In this document: positions 25,101 to 32,947 of the stretch, piece after piece
Layout of the letters: every line of letters starts with the position of its first letter
How positions within the stretch are numbered: position 1 is the first letter of the stretch
DNA from: HXMU1420-2 sp040830545
Lineage (GTDB): Bacteria; Pseudomonadota; Alphaproteobacteria; Rhodobacterales; Rhodobacteraceae
Assembly (NCBI GenBank): GCA_040830545.1
Contig: JBFOMB010000018.1
Location: forward strand, 1-64,000
Reading direction: 5' to 3'
DNA length: 64,000 nt
The notes under the pieces: generated by a model
What the model saw: the letters and a program-made list of their open reading frames with translations, nothing else
Told to the model about the DNA's origin: nothing
Databases searched by the model: none
Translations under genes and position numbers: made by a program

Positions 25101-25965
25101 TGCGAATATCCACCAGTTCCAGCGGCGTATCCGGTATCATCAACATCGCCTCACGCAGGATACGGTCCGCTTCGCCTTGTTCGTCAGGCACACCCTCCGC
25201 GATCATCCCGGCGGCCATCAAGGTGCGCAGTTGAAGGGTCATGCCGGGTGGCGCGTTTTGCAGGATGGGCAAAACCTCCTGCGCCACATCAATCACATCG
25301 CGAAACCGCTGAGCAGCAAACAGATTTTGCTGGTAGGATACCGCAAACGCCACATTGGGCTGCATCCCGTTCTGACGGGCGGCGCGCTGCGCGCTCATCA
25401 CAGTGGCCTGCAATTCCAAAGCCTCATCCAAATCCCCTTGCAACGCTAGGATCGAGGCCAGCGTTTCCGCCAACTGGGCGCGCAACGAATGGGTTTCTGG
25501 CATGATCTGTGCGCTGGTATCATAAGCCTCGCGCGCCAGCTTCAACGCTCTGTAAGGGTCTTGCAGTGCCAGCACTGTCGCCAGATCGCCTTTGGTCTTC
25601 AAAAGCCCTGCGTTTTCTGGCGGCAGGGTGGATTCAGCAATCAACAGCATACGTTCCAGTATCTCGGCGTTGTCCTGCATTTGCCCAAGAAAGCCGCGGA
25701 TCATCACGATGCCGCCCATATAGTTCAGCAATTCAGGACTGCGCGGACCCAGAACACGCTCGGCCAATGGCAGCCCGTCGAGCGCCATTTGAAGGGTTTC
25801 CTGCGTTGGCGGGCGGTTGGTGGTTGCAGCACCCAAATCCGCCATCAACGTCTGAAACGCGGCACGCTCCGCCTGGCTCTGGGCCTGAGCATCGGAAGCG
25901 GACAGCATCCAACAGGACACCACCACGCAAAGCACATGTGTGACCCGAAAAAATACAACGCCCAT
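22141..25965 (-). CDS. Exported TPR-CHAT protease-like protein
   Basis: A 1274-aa protein. A signal peptide is at residues 1-29 (hydrophobic VLCVVVSCWML, then SDAQAQ). A long helical region of TPR-like repeats runs to about residue 750 (repeated A..A..LL.A, e.g. LARAYDTSAQIMPETH-like and EALELQATVMSAQRAAR). A charged linker follows, and then a C-terminal CHAT domain from about 880. The caspase/separase catalytic dyad is intact: His1128 in SFATHG and Cys1178 in LSACNT. It also has GEALSGLARAFFYAGARRVL and VSHWPVNSDAAV, which are standard CHAT motifs. Start: ATG 25965 is preferred over an upstream GTG because it gives the cleaner signal peptide. No CRISPR, gRAMP or obvious partner gene is adjacent. 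The signal peptide suggests a periplasmic location (inference). Confidence 0.9.
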   Translation of the reverse strand: MGVVFFRVTHVLCVVVSCWMLSASDAQAQSQAERAAFQTLMADLGAATTNRPPTQETLQMALDGLPLAERVLGPRSPELLNYMGGIVMIRGFLGQMQDNAEILERMLLIAESTLPPENAGLLKTKGDLATVLALQDPYRALKLAREAYDTSAQIMPETHSLRAQLAETLASILALQGDLDEALELQATVMSAQRAARQNGMQPNVAFAVSYQQNLFAAQRFRDVIDVAQEVLPILQNAPPGMTLQLRTLMAAGMIAEGVPDEQGEADRILREAMLMIPDTPLELVDIRMFGNITGVAAADLPETLRVIERALHIARAEPRISATFDAGLTISRHLLEPETSSADLALSYQRAGDAFGPSHPATLRLGAFYANVLVAEGEWEDAKALLSETERQAKSLGMLDTALLATSGLRGIAQMEGDSAAAIEIGQRLLSDTIAVYGPRSVIALQEMAHYAQALFAANRLDEAQPFVDEGLATVSNALGTNHEITAQFLVLKAHSLFATHQFSVARTYIDRALPILETKASNNEPMLFLARLMQLITTMIDADSDEVRVIARTYIDRAEQAGFHDDPGILMARGLVAISDMAEADDVVAALPRLDAIIAETQALPADQQQFFAMLHIVRALSWLELDPVEGLEQIEAVRARFGDGAIDAFGNDSLALLLDDADLQTDAAAYYRAGLEQMLSASSHDPDSLLKFSRGLAHLHLRNPDLFMDDDTMDVFQLLQWPLERQAGTAMTQAARRFATSDPALAAQLRRRQDLSSQVEVQSDALRLAYAGQDTDQVIALQASLAKLRDDQSALDAELQSVAPEFGVLGGAQPMRVEEVVDLLSPGEALLLLAPTQYDRLENPIPGIAYLVRWDGQTIAAALTPNFIHSTLLRYLRCKIDWDQNFCTWSRPQETETESEEAVGSAGIKRGSFDFGGPQEGYDLDAAHEAYLELIAPIEHGLEGVDHLLFVPGDATMSALPVGLLVRSPVPPGLSEADSYRQAHWLLRDMAVTMLPSVSTLGAQRGPNARASTAQQPFLGVGDPVIGVPSEIACDDLQLAGLKRNLGSSVVTGDLIQQDQSYLSNLDQVRQMSRLPDTRCELEAIQRDLGGGRLLMDAQATEAEVKAINRNGSLADYRVLSFATHGLVAGEAGAAEAALVLTPPSAASRVDDGLLTASEIATFSIDADLVMLSACNTAAGANNGGEALSGLARAFFYAGARRVLVSHWPVNSDAAVALTTSTIQTMADDEASDPAQALRAAALAILDDPDSTVRELRPQHWGPFSLVGTTN

Positions 25966-26051
25966 CTGATGCCCCCGCACGCTGGCCCCCTTGTGGCCAG
26001 TTTGCGCGCGAAAACCCTTGCTGCCAAGTGTTTAGGCCGGGTGGCCAGCGC

Positions 26052-27284
26052 CTACTTCGCGGCGCGTTCTGCGATCCGCAAGCACAGGTCAGTGGCCAGC
26101 GCCATGTCCTGCACAGAAATCCACTCCAGCGGCCCATGCACATTCTGCATGCCCGTGAACAGGTTGGGACAGGGCACACCGAATTCCGTCAACAACGACC
26201 CGTCCGTACCACCGCGAATAGGAATCGATTTTTCCTCAATCCCCAGATCGGCCAAGGCCGCCCGCGCAAGATCGACGGGGGTCATGTCACCTTCCAGCCA
26301 ATACCGCATATTGCGGTATTGCGGCGTGATTTCGCAGGTTATTTCCGCGCGGGGCTCGGTCGCTGCGATGGTCTCGCACACCTGGCGCAGCAGCTTGCCC
26401 TTTGCCTCCAGCCCGTCCAGCTCAAAGTCGCGGATGATGAAACGCACAACCATCTCCGCCGCATTGCCCTTCGCATCGCCTGCATGGATGAACCCCTGAC
26501 GGCCGTCGGTTGTTTCAGGCGTCATTGTGACCTGAGGCAGCGTGTCGACGATTTTCGAGCTCAGGTGAATGGCATTGACCAACTGATCCTTGGCCGTGCC
26601 GGGGTGAATGGACACGCCTTTGACCGTCACAACTGCAAAGTCAGCCGAGAAGGTTTCGTAGACGATTTCACCAACCTCCCCGCCGTCAAAGGTATAGGCG
26701 AAATCAACACCGAGGTCCTTGGGCAGCTTTGCGTCCACGCCGCGCCCGATTTCCTCGTCAGGGGTAAAGGCCACGCGGATCGTTGGCCGCTGAATGTCGG
26801 GTGAATTCAGAAGATGCCGTGCCGCAGTCATGGCAATTGCAACGCCCGCCTTGTCATCCGCGCCCAGCAGCGTCAGACCCGAGGCCGTGACTATGTCATG
26901 CCCGACCTTTTCGGCGAGGTAGGGGAACTCTTCGGGCGTCAGCGACAGGTCCGCGTCGTCCGGAAAAGTGATTGCCCCGCCATTATAGCCTTCGACCAAC
27001 CGGGGCTTGACCCCGGTCGCGTTGAACTGAGGCGCGGTATCCACATGGGCGAGGAAGCCGACCGTCGGCCCCTCTGCCGTACCCGGAATTGTCGCGATCA
27101 CTGTGCCATAGTCGGTTTTAGTTACGTCCACCGCGCCCATCTCCGTCAGTTCCTCGACCAATAGATCCAGCATGTCATGCTGGCACGCGGTGGAGGGCGT
27201 CGACGGGCTGTCAATGTCAGACTGACTGTCGATAGCGCAGTAGCGGACCAGACGATCTTTCAATTCGGTGTCAAAGGAGGTCAT
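26052..27284 (-). CDS. pepT: Peptidase T (tripeptide aminopeptidase)
   Basis: A 410-aa M20B zinc peptidase that removes the N-terminal residue from tripeptides in the cytoplasm. The N-terminal RYCAIDSQSDIDSPSTPSTACQ segment is specific to PepT. Metal ligands appear in FLAHVDTAPQ (His), LLGADDKAGVA (bridging Asp) and FTPDEEIGRG (catalytic Glu and ligand Glu). The dimerisation domain has SIHPGTAKDQLVNA, and the C-terminal IPIRGGTDGSLLTEFGVPCPNLFTG ends with the last His in NVHGPLEWIS. Full family length. It stands alone, about 86 bases from the CHAT gene start and 100 from the thiolase end. Confidence 0.96.
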   Translation of the reverse strand: MTSFDTELKDRLVRYCAIDSQSDIDSPSTPSTACQHDMLDLLVEELTEMGAVDVTKTDYGTVIATIPGTAEGPTVGFLAHVDTAPQFNATGVKPRLVEGYNGGAITFPDDADLSLTPEEFPYLAEKVGHDIVTASGLTLLGADDKAGVAIAMTAARHLLNSPDIQRPTIRVAFTPDEEIGRGVDAKLPKDLGVDFAYTFDGGEVGEIVYETFSADFAVVTVKGVSIHPGTAKDQLVNAIHLSSKIVDTLPQVTMTPETTDGRQGFIHAGDAKGNAAEMVVRFIIRDFELDGLEAKGKLLRQVCETIAATEPRAEITCEITPQYRNMRYWLEGDMTPVDLARAALADLGIEEKSIPIRGGTDGSLLTEFGVPCPNLFTGMQNVHGPLEWISVQDMALATDLCLRIAERAAK

Positions 27285-27383
27285 GTACTTTCCTCTGGGG
27301 TGTCAAAGCATGAGTGACGACGAGACTCGGTGGGCCCCGTTGCGCAGATTGGGGGCAAAGTCACCCTTGCCCCCTTCTAAGCC

Positions 27384-28565
27384 TCAGTTCAGGCGCTCGA
27401 ATGCCAGCGCGATGCCCTGACCACCACCGATGCACATGGTCACCAGGCCATACTGCCCGCCAATCCGTTCCAGCTCGTAGAGCGTCTTGATCGAGATGAT
27501 AGCGCCCGTCGCGCCCACTGGGTGACCCAACGCGATGGCACCACCATTCGGATTGACCTTGTCAGTGTTCAGGCCCAACCCTGCATTGACTGCGCAGGCT
27601 TGCGCTGCAAAGGCCTCGTTGCTTTCGATCACATCAAACTGGTCGGCGCTCATGTCGATCTTTTCCAGCAGTTTGGTCACCGCAGGGATCGGGCCAATGC
27701 CCATCACCTCGTGACGCACACCGGCAATCGCATACCCGAGCAGGCGCGCGCGCGGCTTCAGCCCTGCTGCCTCTGCCGCATCTGCCGAGGCCAGCACCAT
27801 CGCAGCCGCCCCGTCATTGATGCCCGACGCGTTGCCCGCCGTGACCGAACCGTCCTTTTTGAAAGCTGGTCGCAACTTGGCCAGGTTTTCGATGGTCGTG
27901 CCCGCCTTCACGTGCTCGTCCGTGGCAAATGGCACCATGTCACGCTTCACCCGCACCTCGATCGGCAGGATCTGGCTTTCGAAATGCCCGGCCTCGACCG
28001 CAGCCGCCGCACGCTTCTGGCTTTCCAGTGCAAACGCGTCCTGCTGTTCGCGGCTGATCTGGTTTTCGGCAGCCACGTTTTCAGCTGTGATCCCCATGTG
28101 ACCCACGCCAAATGGGTCGTTCAATGCGCCGATCATCATGTCGGTAAAGGTCATGTCGCCCATCTTCTGACCGGTTCGAATGGACTGCGTCGAATGCGGC
28201 GCGCGCGACATGCTTTCTGCCCCACCGGCCAGTGCAAATTCCACATCACCCAGCATGATGTGCTGTGCGGCGCTGACAATCGCCTGCGCCCCGGACCCGC
28301 AGAGGCGGTTGACAGTCAAACCCGTAGCTTCCTCCGGAACTCCCGCTTCAACGGCGGCCACGCGACCCAGATACATGTCCTTTGCTTCCGTATTGATCAC
28401 ATGTCCGAACACCGACGCTCCGATCTGCCCGGGCTCTACGCCCGACCGGCTCATCGCCTCTTTTGCGACTGCGGCGGCCAATGCGGTGGGAGGTGTGCCT
28501 GCCAGCGATCCACCAAAGGTGCCGATGGCGGTGCGGGTGCCGTCCAGAATAACTACGTCTTTCAC
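27384..28565 (-). CDS. Acetyl-CoA acetyltransferase (thiolase II)
   Basis: A 393-aa thiolase that condenses or cleaves acetoacetyl-CoA; it may also act on longer 3-ketoacyl-CoA. The nucleophilic cysteine is Cys89 in VNRLCGSGAQAI. The His in GGAIALGHPVGATGAI and the second Cys in CIGGGQGIALAF complete the active site. The NEAFAAQ motif is present. Biosynthetic (PhaA/AtoB) and BktB-like enzymes cannot be separated by eye. No phaB or acyl-CoA operon is adjacent; acetoacetate-producing reactions exist elsewhere in the window (HMG-CoA lyase, BKACE). Confidence 0.93.
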   Translation of the reverse strand: MKDVVILDGTRTAIGTFGGSLAGTPPTALAAAVAKEAMSRSGVEPGQIGASVFGHVINTEAKDMYLGRVAAVEAGVPEEATGLTVNRLCGSGAQAIVSAAQHIMLGDVEFALAGGAESMSRAPHSTQSIRTGQKMGDMTFTDMMIGALNDPFGVGHMGITAENVAAENQISREQQDAFALESQKRAAAAVEAGHFESQILPIEVRVKRDMVPFATDEHVKAGTTIENLAKLRPAFKKDGSVTAGNASGINDGAAAMVLASADAAEAAGLKPRARLLGYAIAGVRHEVMGIGPIPAVTKLLEKIDMSADQFDVIESNEAFAAQACAVNAGLGLNTDKVNPNGGAIALGHPVGATGAIISIKTLYELERIGGQYGLVTMCIGGGQGIALAFERLN

Positions 28566-29028
28566 TTGGATTTCCTTTCAAGTTCACCGGGCGTCAAAAC
28601 GCCAACTCCGCCCAACAAGGTCTGTACTCAGCCCCAAGCGCGTTTGCGTCACTACTTCTACAGGCAATGTCTACGCTCAGCGCCGGACGGATTCCAGTGG
28701 GCTGGGTACGAGTTTTTACCGTAGCTTCGATCGCACTGTCCGACAGTCGAGAACTTGTCTCATTCGAAGGCGACAATTGCAGTGTGGGTCGGCCAGACTT
28801 CTTGGTCACGCGGGTTTCAAGCATGGATGCATGGATACTGAAGAGCCTTTCGTTCAAGTTCCTCAGCATCAAACCACACCGGCCCTCAACAGGCTCCAGA
28901 TCAGCCGGTCAATAACCTACCCGTGCGTGACCATCTTTAGGACCGGTGCCGCCCACGCAAGGTGACCAAGCTAAAGCCTCAAATCAGAACTTGGGTCTCG
29001 CCCGACACAAGCAGATGACCTTTCACGG
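28566..29028. other. Non-coding stretch upstream of the thiolase gene
   Basis: About 460 bases with lower GC and ragged coding potential. Short open frames exist on both strands (for example 28594-28872 minus, 28667-28915 plus) but their composition is unlike real genes here and I recognise no protein in them. It might be a decayed gene. The thiolase promoter must lie near its left end. I see no RNA gene or strong hairpin. Confidence 0.4.
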
Positions 29029-29409
29029 CTATTCCTGTTGAACGCTTTCCAAGTAGGCCAAAAGGGCCGCCAGAGGACGCGGTGTTGGCGTGAGCGTGCC
29101 GTCCACCTCCAGCGGAACGGTTTCGCCTTCCAGCAGGGCGCCGAATTCCGGCATCGCCTCGGCAGGCACTTTGCCCCGGCCATAACCGTCAATCTGGCTC
29201 AGCACCCGAGCGCGGGGGAAACCGCCGCCATTGCGGGCGGCGATGCGGGTCAGGTCAGGACCAATTCCACCTGTGGCATCCGCACCGTGGCATCCGGCAC
29301 AATTCTGCGCAAACAGCGCCTGCCCTTCGGGTGGGCCAGGCATTTCGTTGACCGAACAGGCCACGACAAATGCCACCGCCGGAAGACCGGCCATCCAAAT
29401 TGATTTCAT
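29029..29409 (-). CDS. Small cytochrome c, lipoprotein type
   Basis: A 126-aa class I monohaem cytochrome c. The signal sequence ends in VVAC18, a lipobox, so the mature protein is probably lipid-anchored in the periplasm. The haem motif is CAGCH (Cys37, Cys40, His41), followed by GADATGGIGPDLTRIA, and a sixth-ligand Met is likely in VPAEAMPEFG. The ATG at 29409 gives this clean signal peptide; the frame continues upstream but without a leader. It is the second gene of a cytochrome pair on the minus strand, 109 bases after the first. Electron partners are unknown. Confidence 0.9.
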   Translation of the reverse strand: MKSIWMAGLPAVAFVVACSVNEMPGPPEGQALFAQNCAGCHGADATGGIGPDLTRIAARNGGGFPRARVLSQIDGYGRGKVPAEAMPEFGALLEGETVPLEVDGTLTPTPRPLAALLAYLESVQQE

Positions 29410-29518
29410 GTCCCTGTCGTCCTGTTTCGGCCGTTTTTGGTTTGTGTTCAGCAGACGATAAACAGTGGCAAAGATCAACCGTGTGCGGCGGGTTCGGCAG
29501 GGTTTCTTCCGTCGCAGA

Positions 29519-29926
29519 TCACTCCTGCTGCAAGGTTTGCAGAAACCCCAGCAGGTCCACAATGGGCTGGCTGGTGAGCATGGGTTGGCCCGACGGTGTC
29601 TTGATCGAGGCATCGGCCCCTTCGAAGAAAAACCCGTAAACAGGCATGGGGCTTCCATGGCTCAGCAGCGGGTCGCGCCCGTCAATGCGGCGGGCCACCT
29701 GCTCCATGGGAAAGACGCCACCATTGTCGACAGTGAGCTGAGTCAGATCACGGGGCTTGACGGTCAGAACACCTGCCATCGGACCGCCACCCATAGCATC
29801 CAGACCCTGGCAAGTCGCGCAATGCTCGCGGTAGAGCGCTGCGCCTTCCTGAATGTCCTGTGCTGAAGCAGCATTGGATGCAAGAGTTAGCGCAAGCGTC
29901 GGAATAAGAAGGGCCTTTGAGGTCAT
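29519..29926 (-). CDS. Cytochrome c-like protein with CXXCQ haem motif
   Basis: A 135-aa protein with signal peptide 1-22 (SNAASAQ) and the layout of a class I cytochrome c. However, the haem motif reads CATCQ (Cys36, Cys39, Gln40): the proximal His codon is replaced by CAG at 29807-29809. The rest of the fold looks intact (GLDAMGGGPMAG, LTQLTVDNGGVFP, a candidate Met ligand in GSPMPVYG, and the C-terminal helix LLGFLQTLQQE). A single base change from CAC/CAT would restore CXXCH, so this may be a loss-of-ligand mutation, a genuine CXXCX variant, or a sequencing error. It probably forms an operon with the downstream cytochrome. Confidence 0.85.
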   Translation of the reverse strand: MTSKALLIPTLALTLASNAASAQDIQEGAALYREHCATCQGLDAMGGGPMAGVLTVKPRDLTQLTVDNGGVFPMEQVARRIDGRDPLLSHGSPMPVYGFFFEGADASIKTPSGQPMLTSQPIVDLLGFLQTLQQE

Positions 29927-30103
29927 GATCTTCTCCGGAGATTTGTCGTTTTGAACTGGGCTGAGCCTGTTCCATTTCGACACCTGCTGCCTTGACGCAG
30001 ATCAACCTGAAGGAGGTCTGGTTCAAAACTGTCGCGCGAAACACAAGAATATGCTAAGATAACACCGCCTTTTGAGGCATTTTTGATTTAGGGGGATATT
30101 TTT

Positions 30104-30607
30104 ATGACAGTGCGGAATTGGCTGGTTATTGGCCTTGCCACGCTTGCGGTCCTGGGGGCTGCCGGCGGGTATTACATGTATCAGGGGTCGTCACAGGGGT
30201 TTTATGTGCTGACACCTGCAGAGGTGGCGGAACTGGCGGAACAGGAGCCCGAGGCCGAAGCCGAGAATGAACTCACCCGAGGGGTGCGTATGACGAAGGC
30301 CGATGGTCCGAACATCAAGTTCCGCTCGCCGAACAACGATGTTCTGGCCTCGCCCGTGAATATCGACGTGAACATCCAGCCCAAGGATGGGGTTGCGGTG
30401 GACATGCGTTCGATCCGGATCGACTACAAGATGGGGCCGGGATGGATCAACGTGACGAACCGGATTATGAAGCACGCATCGGTCAAGGGCTCGCGGCTAT
30501 ACGCCAAGGCGGCGGAACTGCCAGCGGGCAAACACACGATGCGGTTGTCGGTGAAAGATGGGCAGAAGCGACAGACGCAGGCGGTTGTGTCTTTCGTCGT
30601 TCGGTAA
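30104..30607 (+). CDS. Membrane-anchored periplasmic protein of unknown function
   Basis: A 167-aa protein: one N-terminal TM helix (residues 5-27, WLVIGLATLAVLGAAGGYYM), an acidic linker (EQEPEAEAENE, about 47-57), and then a beta-rich domain to the end. That domain has SPNNDVLASPVNIDVNI, RIDYKMGPGWINVTNR and AGKHTMRLSVKDGQ. The C-terminal domain looks like an Ig-like or carbohydrate-binding beta-sandwich of the kind that ends LRLSVKD, but I cannot name a family. It appears to be a single gene, preceded by a short A/T-rich stretch, and convergent with the Ldh gene across a hairpin-rich spacer. Confidence 0.7.
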   Translation: MTVRNWLVIGLATLAVLGAAGGYYMYQGSSQGFYVLTPAEVAELAEQEPEAEAENELTRGVRMTKADGPNIKFRSPNNDVLASPVNIDVNIQPKDGVAVDMRSIRIDYKMGPGWINVTNRIMKHASVKGSRLYAKAAELPAGKHTMRLSVKDGQKRQTQAVVSFVVR

Positions 30608-30623
30608 ATGTGTTGGATCCGAG

Positions 30624-30781
30624 GCCCCGGATCAGGTCCGGGGCTGCGGGGGCGTGTCCAGCATTGGTTGCGCCCCCGATCTCTATTGAGATGGCCACAG
30701 TACGAACATACGAAACGCAGTCCCGCGCTTGACGCGGGACCTCTTGCGGTTTGATCGGAGGCCCTGGATCAGGTCCGGGGC
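30624..30781. repeat. Three hairpin repeats between convergent genes
   Basis: Positions 30624-30644 are gccccgga-tcagg-tccggggc (8-bp stem). Positions 30761-30781 are a second, one-mismatch copy (gccctgga-tcagg-tccggggc) whose last base touches the Ldh stop codon. Positions 30720-30740 are gtcccgcg-cttga-cgcgggac (8-bp stem). The ccgga-tcagg-tccgg family is common between genes in alphaproteobacteria. Position between convergent stops suggests termination or mRNA end protection. Confidence 0.75.
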
Positions 30782-31767
30782 TACGTTTCGCCTTTGGCCA
30801 GTGACAGGGTGAGGTCCCACAGGGCATCGGGCACATCCACGGTCTCGGCGGGCTGACGCCCCTGCCCCGGCATGCGCGCGCCTTCGTCCTGAGCGACCGC
30901 CTCAGCCACCTGCGCCAGCGTGTCATAAAAGCCCGGCGCACAAGAAGGGTCGATCAGCAGGTAGAACTGGCCCAGATCATGCGGCGGACCTTCGGAGGCC
31001 TTGAGTGGTTTGACGTGTTGGGACGCGATGGAACCGGTCATGCCTGCGGCCAGCAACTCCGCCATCAGGCCAAAGCCCCAGCCCTTGTATCCACCCATGC
31101 TGACCAGCGAGCCTTGCAGAGCGGCCTCAGGGTTCGTGGTTGGCTGGCCATCGGCATCCACCGCCCAGCCTTCGGGGATCGTTTCCCCAGCCGCCTTGGC
31201 CATGGTAATCTTGCCCAAGGCCACGGTTGTGGTGGATTGGTCGAACTGCATGGCCACCCCGCCCTGCCCGTCCGGTACGGAAAAGGCGATGGGGTTGGTG
31301 CCAATCACGCGGCTTTTACCGCCCGGCGCGGCGACGATGGGCGACGCGTTGGTCATGCCGAGCCCGATCAGACCGGCACACGCGATCTGGCCCGTGAAGT
31401 AGCCCACAGAGGTGCAAGTATGCGTGTGCCCAACCGCAAGCTGCGCCGTGCCACACTCGCGCGCGGCCTGGATAGCCAGTGGCAATGCGCAGGCAAAGGC
31501 AGGTTGGGCAAAACCAAGCTGCCCGTCCACCTGAACCGTTCCAGGTTTCGGGCGGGTCACGATAGGATCGACAGTGCCATTCACGCGCCCCGTGGTCAGT
31601 TGCTGGCAATAGCTTTCCAGGTAGTAGAGCCCACAGATACGGTTACCGGTGGCCTCGCTGTGCTCCACAGCTTTGGCGACCTCGGTCGCGATCCAGTCGG
31701 CTGCGCCGTGATGGATCAGGGCGGCGTGGGCGGCGGTGAAAATCTCAGCCGTGGGGATTTGGGGCAT
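30781..31767 (-). CDS. Ldh-family NAD(P)-dependent 2-hydroxyacid/imino acid oxidoreductase
   Basis: A 328-aa member of the malate/L-lactate dehydrogenase-type (Ldh/DpkA/YlbC/ComC) family, unrelated to Rossmann LDH. Visible are the conserved N-terminal helix, the VGHTHTCTSVGYFTGQIA region that holds the catalytic His, GLIGLGMTNASPIVAAPGG, the NAD-binding RVIGTNPIAFSVP motif, and GYKGWGFGLMAELLAAGMTG near the C-terminus. Family substrates include sulfolactate, ureidoglycolate, piperideine-2-carboxylate and 2,3-diketogulonate; I cannot choose. It sits 15 bases after the GNAT gene and may share its transcript. Confidence 0.87.
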   Translation of the reverse strand: MPQIPTAEIFTAAHAALIHHGAADWIATEVAKAVEHSEATGNRICGLYYLESYCQQLTTGRVNGTVDPIVTRPKPGTVQVDGQLGFAQPAFACALPLAIQAARECGTAQLAVGHTHTCTSVGYFTGQIACAGLIGLGMTNASPIVAAPGGKSRVIGTNPIAFSVPDGQGGVAMQFDQSTTTVALGKITMAKAAGETIPEGWAVDADGQPTTNPEAALQGSLVSMGGYKGWGFGLMAELLAAGMTGSIASQHVKPLKASEGPPHDLGQFYLLIDPSCAPGFYDTLAQVAEAVAQDEGARMPGQGRQPAETVDVPDALWDLTLSLAKGET

Positions 31768-31782
31768 GGAAGTCTCCGAAGA

Positions 31783-32271
31783 TCAGGGGCCGTCAGCAAC
31801 GCGGCGCAGTAGATCACCGCTGAGGCGGAAGTAAACCTTTTCCTCCACGCGTTCAGCCCCAAGGTCGTCGTAGAAGTCCAAAGCGCGCGGGTTGTCGGTT
31901 TCCGCTGTCCAGTCGAAACGCGCGCATCCCTGTTCCTGCGCGATACGGGCGAGCGCCTGCATGAACAGACTGCCCAGCCCCCGCCTCCGTGCCGCCTGAC
32001 TGACATAGAGATCCTTCAGGAACAGCGTGCCAGCAGCGGTGGGCGCCGGATGCAAGAGCGTCACCGTCGCAAAGCCAAGAGGTTTGTCGTCCTCCATGGC
32101 CAGATAGGCCTGCACGCCCGATTGTCCGTTGACGATGGCCTGCGCGGCGGTGTCGGTCATCTCCTCCGCCCCATCCCAGGCGCCCCAATAGTGACGGTTG
32201 GACTCCAACATCAGAGCAGCAAGTGCAGGTTGATCGGCGGCCTCCGCGCGGCGGATGGTGATGTCAGACAT
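31783..32271 (-). CDS. GNAT-family N-acetyltransferase
   Basis: A 162-aa acetyl-CoA-dependent transferase. The GNAT fold is clear: N-terminal IRRAEAADQPALAALM, strand 4 with LFLKDLYVSQAARRRGLGSLFMQAL (the R/Q-x-x-G-x-G/A acetyl-CoA pyrophosphate loop), and the C-terminal NPRALDFYDDLGAERVEEKVYF typical of small-molecule or ribosomal-protein-like GNATs. Acceptor unknown. Its start overlaps the end of the LolD gene by 8 bases, so it is expressed from the lol operon. Confidence 0.9.
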   Translation of the reverse strand: MSDITIRRAEAADQPALAALMLESNRHYWGAWDGAEEMTDTAAQAIVNGQSGVQAYLAMEDDKPLGFATVTLLHPAPTAAGTLFLKDLYVSQAARRRGLGSLFMQALARIAQEQGCARFDWTAETDNPRALDFYDDLGAERVEEKVYFRLSGDLLRRVADGP

Positions 32272-32947
32272 CCTGCAACAGCCCGTTTTCCAGCCGGACC
32301 GTGCGGTGCATCTGGGCCGCCAATGCAGGGTTGTGGGTGGCGATCAGGGCCGACAACCCTGTGCCCGCGACCAAATCCATAAGGGCCGAAAACACCTGAT
32401 CCGACGTGGCCTGATCGAGGTTGCCGGTAGGTTCATCCGCCAGCAGCAGTTTGGGTGCATTGGCGAGCGCCCGGCAGAACGCCACGCGCTGCTGTTCGCC
32501 GCCTGACAGCGCCGCAGGACGGTGATCCGCCCGATCCCTGAGGCCCACGCGGGACAACAGGTCCATGCCGCGCGCTTCGGCCTCGGAGGTGGACGCTCCG
32601 TTGGCGCGCTGCGGCAGGACCACGTTTTCCAGCGCGGTGAATTCCGGCAAAAGATGGTGGAACTGGTAGACAAAGCCCACATCGCGCCGCCGGATCGCTG
32701 TACGGGCGCGGTCATTGCCAGTGCTCGCGCGTTGGCCCGCGATACGCACCTGCCCGCCGTCGGGCGTGTCCAGAAGGCCCGCGATGTGCAGCAGCGTGGA
32801 TTTGCCCGCGCCGGAGGGGGCGACCAACGCCACGACCTCGCCCGGTGCCAGCGTCAGGTTCACGCCGCGCAGCACCTGCACCTCGTTCGGCTGACCGGCG
32901 TTGTAGCTTTTGGTCAGCGTGTCGAGTTCCAGAACCGGGTCACTCAT
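32264..32947 (-). CDS. lolD: Lipoprotein-releasing ABC transporter ATPase LolD
   Basis: A 227-aa ATPase that powers release of outer-membrane lipoproteins from the inner membrane with LolC/E. It has Walker A (APSGAGKST), the Q-loop region FVYQFHHLLPEFTALENV, the signature ALSGGEQQRVA, Walker B LLLADEPTGNLD and the H-loop TH. The long insertion LPQRANGASTSEAEARG after the Q-loop is usual in LolD/MacB ATPases. ATG 32947 overlaps the stop of the permease gene by 8 bases, and its end overlaps GNAT by 8 bases. Confidence 0.94.
   Translation of the reverse strand: MSDPVLELDTLTKSYNAGQPNEVQVLRGVNLTLAPGEVVALVAPSGAGKSTLLHIAGLLDTPDGGQVRIAGQRASTGNDRARTAIRRRDVGFVYQFHHLLPEFTALENVVLPQRANGASTSEAEARGMDLLSRVGLRDRADHRPAALSGGEQQRVAFCRALANAPKLLLADEPTGNLDQATSDQVFSALMDLVAGTGLSALIATHNPALAAQMHRTVRLENGLLQDV

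Noticed and set aside
28594..28915. Two short overlapping open frames in the spacer upstream of thiolase
   Set aside because: No recognised family, no ribosome site and Ser/Arg-rich composition unlike neighbouring genes; kept only as possible decay remnants.
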